Positions 26,747 to 32,496 of a stretch of 32,496 nucleotides of DNA are shown in pieces (positions within the stretch are counted from its first letter, which is position 1; each line of letters begins with the position of its first letter). This stretch comes from Fimbriimonadaceae bacterium. Its GTDB lineage: Bacteria; Armatimonadota; Fimbriimonadia; Fimbriimonadales; Fimbriimonadaceae. The position numbers and the translations under genes are program-made. The stretch covers positions 1-32,496 of the forward strand of contig JAICWL010000034.1 in assembly GCA_025934835.1 (NCBI GenBank). Direction: 5' to 3'. The notes under the pieces are model-generated. The model ran no database searches, had not been told where the DNA came from, and saw nothing but the letters and a program-made list of their open reading frames with translations.

Positions 26747-26764
26747 TTGTCCATTTCCGGACAA
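26747..26764. promoter_or_regulatory. Dyad in the bet/SWIM divergent promoter region
   Basis: TTGTCC at 26747-26752 and GGACAA at 26759-26764 form a perfect inverted repeat with a six-base centre, in the AT-rich space between the two divergent genes. The geometry suits a dimeric repressor site. No matching regulator is seen in the window. Confidence 0.4.
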
Positions 26765-26852
26765 GCAAATAGGAGCATCGACAATCACTATTCAGGCACC
26801 TACCGCGTCCCTTGGACGCCAGTCCCAAATGAAAGAAAGAGGTCTCAAAACC

Positions 26853-27806
26853 ATGGCCGCTCCGAGCGCCGAAATACTTCGAATTACCACTGCCGCGGAG
26901 GCTCCCGCACGAGACTGGGAGTCGAAGCTCGACCTGATCAAGCGCACCGTGGCCGCCGGAGCGAGCCCCGATGAGCTGGAGCTGTTTCTGTATCAGTGCA
27001 AACGCACTGGTCTCGATCCGCTCGCTAGGCAGATTTACTATGTGAAGCGTCAGGGCAAAGGGGTGACGCAGGTGGGCATCGACGGACTGAGATTGATCGC
27101 CGACCGCACCGGGCTGTACGCCGGAAACGACGACGCGGACTTCATCGGGGTCACCGACTCGGGTCATCCCGCCAAGACGCGCGTGACCGTCTACAAGATG
27201 GTGCAGGGTCAGCGGTGCGCATTCACGGCCACCGCCCGCTGGGACGAGTACTACCCGGGCGACGCCCAGGGGTTCCAGTGGCGCAAGATGCCACACGCGA
27301 TGCTGGCCAAGTGCGCCGAGGCTCTTGCCCTTCGCAAGGCGTTCCCCGCCGACATGAGCGGTCTGTACGTCCATGAGGAGATGGAGCAGGCCGACCGGCC
27401 GCTTCAGGACCCGCAGCAGCCCGTCGAAGGCGAGCAGCTTGCCGAGAGCTTGAACAAGGCGTTCGACAGCTCTGCGCGCAAGTCCGCGTCGGCCGTGGCT
27501 CCGGACGGCAAGGATGCGTTCGGCTACGCGCCGATTCGCTGGCCACTGCCGAAAATGTTCGGAGAGCCGGCGACGCCGAGCCAGGAGAAGATGATGCTGG
27601 CCAAGGCGGACGAGCGTCACGTGCCGTCGGAGCTGCTGGCGGACGTGAAGAGGCTGGTGCTCGAAGCCTACGGGCTGGAGGACGAGGCCACCAAGGCGAG
27701 CGCGAGCCTGTTCATCGACTGGCTGCTCAACGCCGACGACGGGGCGCTGGACACCGCTATCGATGCCGCCGGCAAGACTGAGCCGGCGCAATCCGTCGGA
27801 TCGTAA
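26853..27806 (+). CDS. bet: Bet-family (Red-beta/RecT-type) single-strand annealing protein
   Basis: This is a 317-residue protein. Residues 25-180 follow the phage Bet pattern closely: LELFLYQCKRTGLDPLARQI (43-61), VGIDGLRLIADRTGLYAG (74-91), a VTVYK strand, and MPHAMLAKCAEALALRKAFP (146-165) ending in SGLYVHEEM. Such proteins coat and anneal complementary single strands and normally work with an exonuclease and an SSB partner. The last 100 residues form a separate helical domain (PSQEKMMLAKADERHVPSEL and on). ATG 26853 is preferred, with AGAGG about 10 bases upstream; ATG 26829 is an in-frame alternative. There is no exonuclease, SSB, integrase or capsid gene nearby, and codon use matches the host. 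Confidence 0.92.
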   Translation: MAAPSAEILRITTAAEAPARDWESKLDLIKRTVAAGASPDELELFLYQCKRTGLDPLARQIYYVKRQGKGVTQVGIDGLRLIADRTGLYAGNDDADFIGVTDSGHPAKTRVTVYKMVQGQRCAFTATARWDEYYPGDAQGFQWRKMPHAMLAKCAEALALRKAFPADMSGLYVHEEMEQADRPLQDPQQPVEGEQLAESLNKAFDSSARKSASAVAPDGKDAFGYAPIRWPLPKMFGEPATPSQEKMMLAKADERHVPSELLADVKRLVLEAYGLEDEATKASASLFIDWLLNADDGALDTAIDAAGKTEPAQSVGS

Positions 27807-27819
27807 TTCGCTCTACACT

Positions 27820-27857
27820 GCGGCCGCAGGGCTAGGAACCCGGCGGCCGCTCTTTTT
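27820..27857 (+). terminator. Intrinsic terminator after bet
   Basis: GCGGCCGC at 27820-27827 pairs with the second GCGGCCGC at 27843-27850, with further GGG/CCC pairing inside. The stem is followed by TCTTTTT. This is the clearest rho-independent terminator in the window, 14 bases after the bet stop. Confidence 0.85.
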
Positions 27858-27906
27858 GCGTCTTCGGGTTGGAGACCGGGTCCGCTTGCCATCAGCAGAT
27901 CGGGAC

Positions 27907-28437
27907 TTAGCTCTCGATGGTTCTGAGCCAGGCGTCGGCTTCACGCGGGTGGCGAAACAGCAGGTAGTTCTTGCCGGCCGCCAATTGCTCCGTCATAGCG
28001 ACATGGGCTTCCGCGCGCCTGCGTCGGTACGTCGAGAGAACCCACCAGTACAGCGAATCCTTTGGCACAAAGAAGTGCCTCCAGATGCTCTCCCTGTTCC
28101 CTTGCCAAAGCTCTTCTCGAAACAGCCCGCGGCGGAAGGTGCGCCACGTGAGCCGACTCAGAATGATCGGCAACGGATAGTCCAGGAATACGATCGTGTC
28201 GGCAAGCGGCCAGACTAAATCACGCACTTTCTTATAGTTGCCGTCGATCACCCAGCTATCGGCGAGTATGGCGTCCGACACGAGCGCCCGAAACTCGTCG
28301 AGGGCCCGTACCTGCCACCGAGGTAGGTGCTGGAATGCGTCGAGTTCGACGTACCGCGCGCCCAGGATGTCGGCCAATCGTCGGGAAAGGATCGATTTGC
28401 CGCTACCGGACGTGCCGCAAACGTTCACCCGCTTCAT
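27907..28437 (-). CDS. P-loop nucleotide kinase-like protein (adenylate kinase/FlaR family)
   Basis: This 176-residue protein starts MKRVNVCGTSGSGKS, with Walker A at residues 8-15. It continues with YVELDAFQHLPRW, a lid-like ADSWVIDGNYKKVRDLVWPLADTIVFLDYPL and a basic segment (RLTWRTFRRGLF). The D..H..P.W....F followed by WV.DGNY pattern is that of AAA-17/18 small kinases, often annotated as DNA topology modulation protein FlaR. The phosphate acceptor is unknown. The ATG at 28437 lies 16 bases after the stop of the upstream gene on the same strand, so they may share a transcript. Confidence 0.85.
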   Translation of the reverse strand: MKRVNVCGTSGSGKSILSRRLADILGARYVELDAFQHLPRWQVRALDEFRALVSDAILADSWVIDGNYKKVRDLVWPLADTIVFLDYPLPIILSRLTWRTFRRGLFREELWQGNRESIWRHFFVPKDSLYWWVLSTYRRRRAEAHVAMTEQLAAGKNYLLFRHPREADAWLRTIES

Positions 28438-28453
28438 GGCCGGGCGTGCCGGC

Positions 28454-28891
28454 TCACCGCGGCAGACCGGGGTACATCTCCCGCGAAATACCCCGCACAT
28501 CGACCTTCCAATCGTCTCCCACTTTCACGAGTGGAAGAGCATAGTTCTCCTCGTAGGCCGCAGGGCTCGCGGCGTTGCGGATCACCTGGAGCCGGATCGA
28601 CCCCCGATCTTGGCTGGCCTGGGTAGCGCCGAGGACCCTCCAATAGAAGAGGTAATGCTTGCCGGCGACTTGTGTGGCGAACTGCCACTCCTTTTGAACT
28701 TGGTCGGCCGGCGTATCGCCCATGTAGGACATTTTGGTGAGCGTGGCGGTATCGCCTGTCGCAAGGGCGGTCATAAACTTCTCACCCACCGCGGTTAAGC
28801 CCTCGCGGACGAACAAAAGCAAGAAAACCAGCGCCACCACGGCGATGATCCCCAGCAGTCCCACGAGGCTGATGCGGCCAGACCTATTCAT
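28454..28891 (-). CDS. Membrane-anchored small protein with NTF2-like fold (DUF4878-like)
   Basis: This 145-residue protein has one N-terminal membrane span (residues 8-28, SLVGLLGIIAVVALVFLLLF). A helix with VGEKFMTALATGDTATLTKM follows, and then strands ending NYALPLVKVGDDWKVDV. The order (anchor, helix with A...GD...L, long beta sheet, GDDWKVD) is that of NTF2-like/DUF4878 lipoprotein-like proteins, which form a cone-shaped pocket outside the membrane. The protein lacks catalytic residues that I can identify. The next upstream gene (28983-29417) has the same plan. Confidence 0.7.
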   Translation of the reverse strand: MNRSGRISLVGLLGIIAVVALVFLLLFVREGLTAVGEKFMTALATGDTATLTKMSYMGDTPADQVQKEWQFATQVAGKHYLFYWRVLGATQASQDRGSIRLQVIRNAASPAAYEENYALPLVKVGDDWKVDVRGISREMYPGLPR

Positions 28892-28982
28892 ACAACGCTC
28901 TATTTAACCAGGACGGGCAAGCGACGTGCCAAAGCCCCCACTGGGATCAATCGCCGCGAGGCGCGCTTCGGTTCCTGTTCGG

Positions 28983-29417
28983 TCACTGGCCGAGCTGATC
29001 CCGAAGAATCGTGGCGGTCTTGTCGATGTTGACTTTCCATGCCGGGCCGTCCTTATCCACCACCCAGATGATGGCGATCTGCCTTCCTCCCGGCGCACCG
29101 TACACGGCTGCGGCGGACACCTCGTCGGGCTCCCGGTCCATTTTCATGATGCGGTACGGAATGCCACGAGCGACCAACTCGCGGACGTATTGGACGACGA
29201 GCTGGAAGTTCGCGGCGCTCTGGGGCGGCTCAGCGGCCGCTTCGACGCCACTAACGTCCTGCCCGTTCGAGCCGATAAGCTTAGCGAGGCCCTCATGAAA
29301 TCGCCGAATCGCGCTTTCCGGTCCATAATCGCGCAGGTTATAAAATACGGTGAGGGTGATCACGGCGAGGATCAGCGCGGCGATCACACCTTTCGGTCGA
29401 AGCGCTGGCCCCGGCAT
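28983..29417 (-). CDS. Membrane-anchored small protein, related in plan to its neighbour
   Basis: This 144-residue protein has a membrane span at about residues 10-27 (VIAALILAVITLTVFYNL), then AIRRFHEGLAKLIGSNGQDV, a helix with NFQLVVQYVRELVARG, and strands ending DGPAWKVNIDKTATILRDQ. The first helix, the single anchor and the W-KV(N/D) strand correspond to the neighbouring gene at 28454, so the pair may descend from one ancestor. TATGAT lies six bases before the ATG. A longer open frame upstream is rejected because it overlaps the divergent DUF1501 gene. No function is known. Confidence 0.68.
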   Translation of the reverse strand: MPGPALRPKGVIAALILAVITLTVFYNLRDYGPESAIRRFHEGLAKLIGSNGQDVSGVEAAAEPPQSAANFQLVVQYVRELVARGIPYRIMKMDREPDEVSAAAVYGAPGGRQIAIIWVVDKDGPAWKVNIDKTATILRDQLGQ

Positions 29418-29423
29418 GGGCGG

Positions 29424-29429
29424 ATCATA
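29424..29429 (-). promoter_or_regulatory. -10 element directly before the 144-residue gene
   Basis: TATGAT on the minus strand is separated by six bases from ATG 29417, a leaderless-type arrangement. Confidence 0.4.
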
Positions 29430-29532
29430 CCTGTGGTGAACCTTGAACTTCGGCCAGCGTCCAGGACTTTTGTGGGCGTGTGCACGCATCGATTCGGCGC
29501 TTTGCGCCAACCGGCCATGTCCCGAGGTAGAG

Positions 29533-30768
29533 ATGAGCGATCTAATTAGCAGAAGGGATGTCGTGAAGCGGGGCGGAATCATCGCCATCGGTCTCACGGC
29601 CCCGAGATGGCTTTCGGCAATTGCCCAAGCCGACGTTATCCGCAAGGCCAAAGGAGGGAAGTCCCTCGGAGATACGGTGCTTGTGGTTTGCCAGTTCTCA
29701 GGCGGCAACGACGGCCTGAACACCGTGATTCCGTACGGCGACAAGATTTACTACGACCTGCGCCCAACTATCGGGATTCCCGAGAAGGACGTCCTCAAGA
29801 TCGACGACCACATGGGATTCCATCCGGCGCTGACGGGCATCGCCGAGCTGTACCAGCAAAAGAAGGTCGCGGTCATCCAAAACGTCGGATATCCGAATCC
29901 GAATCGATCGCACTTCAAGAGCATGGATATCTGGCAATCCGCGAGTCCCGAGGGGACTCTGCGGTACGGCTGGATCGGTCGTCACTTCGATCAGCAGATG
30001 CTCGTCCATGCGCTGAATCCGGTTGTGGCTCTCGGGCTTTCGACGGATAAGCCTCTTGCGCTTACGGCGCACAACGCGTCCATCCCATGCTTCGCTTCTC
30101 TTGCCGACCTGCAGAATCTGATCGGCGATCCGGACGCGGAGAAGATGCTGCGTGAGATGCAGGGCGCGAACGCCAAGACGGGCAGCGCCATCCGTGCGGT
30201 TCAGCAAGCGAACGAGACCGCGCTCGATGCCATGACGATTCTGAATCAGCAAGTGAAGAACTACCAGCCGAAGCAGACTTATGGCAACGACCCGTTTGGA
30301 AACGGTTTCAAGCAGATCGCGCAACTCATCGCCACGTCGCCAGCAACGCGCGTGGTGTACTTCTCGGCAGGAGGGTTCGACACCCACGCTCGCCAGCCGG
30401 ATACGCACCAGCGCCTGCTCTCCGGGTTTGGAAACGCCGTTAACGCATTCCAGAAAGAGATGGAAGCGATCGGCAAGGACAAGAACGTCGTCGTGCTGAC
30501 CTTCTCCGAGTTCGGCCGGCGCGCCCACGAGAACGCTTCGATGGGCACGGACCACGGCGCAGCCGCGCCCATGTTCCTGATCGGCTCATCGGTAAAGCCG
30601 GGACTTCACGGCCCTGTGCCCGACCTGGCGAATCTCGAGAACGGGGATGTCAAGCACACGATAGACTTTCGCGAGGTTTACGCGGCGACGCTCGACACCT
30701 GGGTGGGAGGCGACTCCAGCGTCGTGCTGGGGCAGCAATACGCTCCGGCCGACCTGTTCGCAATTTGA
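29533..30768 (+). CDS. DUF1501 family protein with Tat signal
   Basis: This 411-residue protein begins with a twin-arginine signal: SRRDVVK (Arg7-Arg8), a hydrophobic stretch and a cleavage region near AIAQA. The body has VVCQFSGGNDGLNTVIPY, MGFHPALTG, RSHFKSMDIWQS, VVYFSAGGFDTHARQ and TFSEFGRRAHENASMGTDHG, the standard blocks of DUF1501, an alkaline-phosphatase-superfamily group of exported proteins. Members are usually next to a DUF1800 gene, which is absent here. GAGG lies five bases before ATG 29533, which fixes the start. It is presumably folded with a metal in the cytoplasm and exported by Tat. Its substrate is unknown. Confidence 0.93.
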   Translation: MSDLISRRDVVKRGGIIAIGLTAPRWLSAIAQADVIRKAKGGKSLGDTVLVVCQFSGGNDGLNTVIPYGDKIYYDLRPTIGIPEKDVLKIDDHMGFHPALTGIAELYQQKKVAVIQNVGYPNPNRSHFKSMDIWQSASPEGTLRYGWIGRHFDQQMLVHALNPVVALGLSTDKPLALTAHNASIPCFASLADLQNLIGDPDAEKMLREMQGANAKTGSAIRAVQQANETALDAMTILNQQVKNYQPKQTYGNDPFGNGFKQIAQLIATSPATRVVYFSAGGFDTHARQPDTHQRLLSGFGNAVNAFQKEMEAIGKDKNVVVLTFSEFGRRAHENASMGTDHGAAAPMFLIGSSVKPGLHGPVPDLANLENGDVKHTIDFREVYAATLDTWVGGDSSVVLGQQYAPADLFAI

Positions 30769-30775
30769 GGCTCGC

Positions 30776-32392
30776 TTAAGTGTCGATTCTTGCGTACGCG
30801 TAGGGACCCAGCGCGAGGCATGCTAGCGGCCCATCCGTAGCCAGGGGATGGGTCGCCTCGCGCCATTCGAGGGGATGCTTGCACGCCTCGGCGATGGACA
30901 TTTCGTCGAGGACTCGCGCGAGTCCGCCGCTGCCAGGCAAACGCATTTGCACGGGCTCCGGTGTCAGATTCGCGACGAGTCTCCTTTGCCGCCCGCCGGC
31001 TTCCAGCGTTACGACCACGCTCTTCGGAGGCGAATCGGTTGGCTCGATGGTCATGTTGCGGGCCCCGACCAAGTCCGCGAGGACGTGCCAGGCGGGCAGG
31101 ACCGTGCCGGCTCGAACGAGCCCGTCGGCTCGGAAGACCGTAAAGCCTGCCGCGCCCGCCCTTGCCGCTCCGGCGATCGCCCGAAGGAGCCATCCGGCGT
31201 ACATGAGCGCAGCTAACCTGGGGTCGCTTTCGTTCGAGCTTAAACGGACGGGGCCGACGAACACCGGGCCGAGCTTCCAAGATCGCGCGGTGCGCACGCA
31301 GGCTTCCAAGCCTTCGACCGTCTCGATGATCGAAAGGTCATCGACCGCATGGACTTGGGAGTCGACGGCGAACCAAACGCCGTCGGCGCGCTCGGGCCTG
31401 TTCCGGTTCAAGTCGACGAAATTGGAGTTCGCGCCTCGGAGAATCGGCTTGCCGCACAGCGAGACGCTGCTGGTCGGCGGATAGATCGCGACCGCCTCCG
31501 TGGATGGAGGGAGAGTCCTCGGCGCGCCCTCGGCCACTTCGATGCTTCGAAGGCCCGGGATGTATCGGCCGTGCTCGGCCCATACGCAGCCGATGCCGGC
31601 CCGCCGGAGCAGCTCTACGTCACCTTCGGACATCGGGCTCTCGGGTCCTTCGACGAATATCTTGGGGACGCGGCATTCAGTCGGCGCTTCGGAGGCGGGA
31701 GCCGTCGGAGAGATTTCGACGGGCGTGATTTCGACCTCGTGGCGCACGCGCTGGCCTTGGACCAAGCGGTAAGCGTTCGGCCAGTCCGGCACGCGGGAAT
31801 AGATTTTGAACGATGCATCCGTCCAGTTGCGTTGATCTTCGATGTCAAAGGTCTCGCCTTTGAATTCGAGTCGACAGCTCGCGCCTTCCCGAGCCAGATC
31901 GATGGAGCGAATGCCCGCAAACGGCGCGTCCGGCGAAACCAGGTCCGGAAGGGCGCATCGCTCGGTCGACCCGTCTGGGTGGCCGACTTCGCAGGCTGCG
32001 CCGCCCAAGCTGCCGGGCAGCAATACGCAGAGGCCGACGCGCCGCGTCGTCAAGTTGCGCTCGGAGACGCCGTCCATGACGAATCGAACCCGGTCGTGGC
32101 CGCACTCGACGAGCCCGCGCCAGCTAAACCCGAAGTCCGGCGCTTCGTGCCTTACCTCGAACTCGAACCCGCGGTCGCCGACCGAGCGCCAGGAGGTGAT
32201 CCTAGGCTGAACGGTGCCCCAATCCGCGTCGCGCACACCGGCGTAAACACATCGAACCAGTTCGACGCCGTTCACGCGAAGGTACCGGAGCGTTCCTCGA
32301 TCGGGCTCGACGATGAACGAAACCTTTCCGGCTCGTACCTCTATCGGCTGCGACGTTCCGGGTCCGGCAGGAAATTGACCGTCTCTGGGCAT
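30776..32392 (-). CDS. D-apionate lactonase (ApnL) family protein
   Basis: This is a 538-residue protein. The N-terminal half has GTLRYLRVNGVELVRCVY (residues 33-50), VRDADWGT (53-60), TTRRVGLCVLLPG (115-127) and EDQRNWTDASFKIYSR (185-200). These match the conserved blocks of the D-apionate lactonase family (RY...G.E..R, EDQRNWTDAS.K.Y.R). ApnL opens D-apionolactone in the breakdown of the branched plant sugar apiose. The C-terminal half is barrel-like and less conserved (VFVGPVRLSSNESDPR, LPAWHVLADLVGAR). No other apn genes are nearby, so the substrate could be another sugar acid lactone. The ATG 32392 has TAACGT six bases before it. There is no signal peptide. It converges on DUF1501 with seven bases between. 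Confidence 0.82.
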   Translation of the reverse strand: MPRDGQFPAGPGTSQPIEVRAGKVSFIVEPDRGTLRYLRVNGVELVRCVYAGVRDADWGTVQPRITSWRSVGDRGFEFEVRHEAPDFGFSWRGLVECGHDRVRFVMDGVSERNLTTRRVGLCVLLPGSLGGAACEVGHPDGSTERCALPDLVSPDAPFAGIRSIDLAREGASCRLEFKGETFDIEDQRNWTDASFKIYSRVPDWPNAYRLVQGQRVRHEVEITPVEISPTAPASEAPTECRVPKIFVEGPESPMSEGDVELLRRAGIGCVWAEHGRYIPGLRSIEVAEGAPRTLPPSTEAVAIYPPTSSVSLCGKPILRGANSNFVDLNRNRPERADGVWFAVDSQVHAVDDLSIIETVEGLEACVRTARSWKLGPVFVGPVRLSSNESDPRLAALMYAGWLLRAIAGAARAGAAGFTVFRADGLVRAGTVLPAWHVLADLVGARNMTIEPTDSPPKSVVVTLEAGGRQRRLVANLTPEPVQMRLPGSGGLARVLDEMSIAEACKHPLEWREATHPLATDGPLACLALGPYAYARIDT

Positions 32393-32445
32393 CGATCTAC
32401 GTTACTCGGTGGCCGCATCCGATGCGCGAACGGCTGCGCGAGGCG

Positions 32446-32451
32446 TACAAT
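32446..32451 (+). promoter_or_regulatory. -10 element at the right edge
   Basis: TACAAT lies ten bases before the ATG at 32462, in the 69-base space between the divergent ApnL-like gene and the gene entering from the right edge. Confidence 0.4.
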
Positions 32452-32461
32452 TCGGTTCCGC

Positions 32462-32496
32462 ATGGCAAAACAGGCGCCTCTCGAGCGAACCGAGCC
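32462..32496 (+). CDS. Start of a gene cut off by the window edge
   Basis: ATG 32462 opens a frame reading MAKQAPLERTE that runs off the window. The TACAAT just upstream and the divergent arrangement make it a plausible gene start, but 11 codons do not allow a family to be named. Confidence 0.35.
   Translation, partial: MAKQAPLERTE

Noticed and set aside
26703-26852. An N-terminal extension of Bet of 50 residues from ATG 26703
   Set aside because: The stretch is AT-rich promoter-like DNA containing a dyad. Its translation is unlike the family, and the family N-terminus fits ATG 26853.
26703-27806. bet as a sign of an integrated prophage
   Set aside because: No integrase, terminase, capsid, lysis gene or attachment-site repeat is nearby, and the flanking genes are ordinary chromosomal ones.

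Overview
The window is GC-rich, densely packed bacterial chromosome. Nearly all of it is housekeeping or single-copy accessory genes. There is no rRNA, tRNA, CRISPR array or insertion sequence that I can see. The gene mix (proton-type F-ATPase operon, FliA/WhiG-type sigma factor, DUF1501 Tat protein, lipoprotein binding protein, ApnL-like protein) and the many start codons preceded directly by a -10-like hexamer (leaderless style) would fit Armatimonadota/Fimbriimonadia or a neighbouring phylum. That placement is an inference and no marker here proves it.

Layout. 1-2.1 kb: end of a cysteine-desulfurase-like gene, a half-size TauE/SafE permease and a lone peptide-type binding lipoprotein. 2.15-3.4 kb: a three-gene minus-strand unit around a flagellar-type sigma factor, with a direct-repeat promoter region. 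3.5-4.9 kb: a PhnP-like metallo-hydrolase coupled to a protein with a DnaA-domain-I-like N-terminus. 5.0-9.2 kb: DacB/PBP4, a small membrane protein, DUF1385 (YqhQ), a 74-residue protein and Nif3. 9.4-9.6 kb: three copies of a palindromic GC-rich repeat. 9.6-12.3 kb: small membrane proteins, a hotdog thioesterase and a tandem pair of paralogous membrane-anchored proteins.

12.3-18.2 kb, minus strand: the ATP synthase operon atpZ-I-B-E-F-H-A-G. It ends after gamma, so atpD and atpC must lie elsewhere. 18.2-24.4 kb, plus strand: recG, gyrA and trpA. GyrA carries a TPR-like helical insertion of about 77 residues within its C-terminal beta-pinwheel. 24.35-27.8 kb: queC, an orphan PAS histidine kinase, and a divergent pair of a SWIM zinc-finger protein and a Bet (Red-beta/RecT-type) annealing protein, with no prophage around them. 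27.9-32.5 kb: a P-loop kinase, two similar anchored NTF2-like small proteins, a Tat-exported DUF1501 protein, a D-apionate-lactonase-family protein and the first codons of a further gene.

The observations most worth following are the GyrA insertion, the bet/SWIM divergent module, the leaderless-type start signature seen across the window, and the ATP synthase operon without beta and epsilon.
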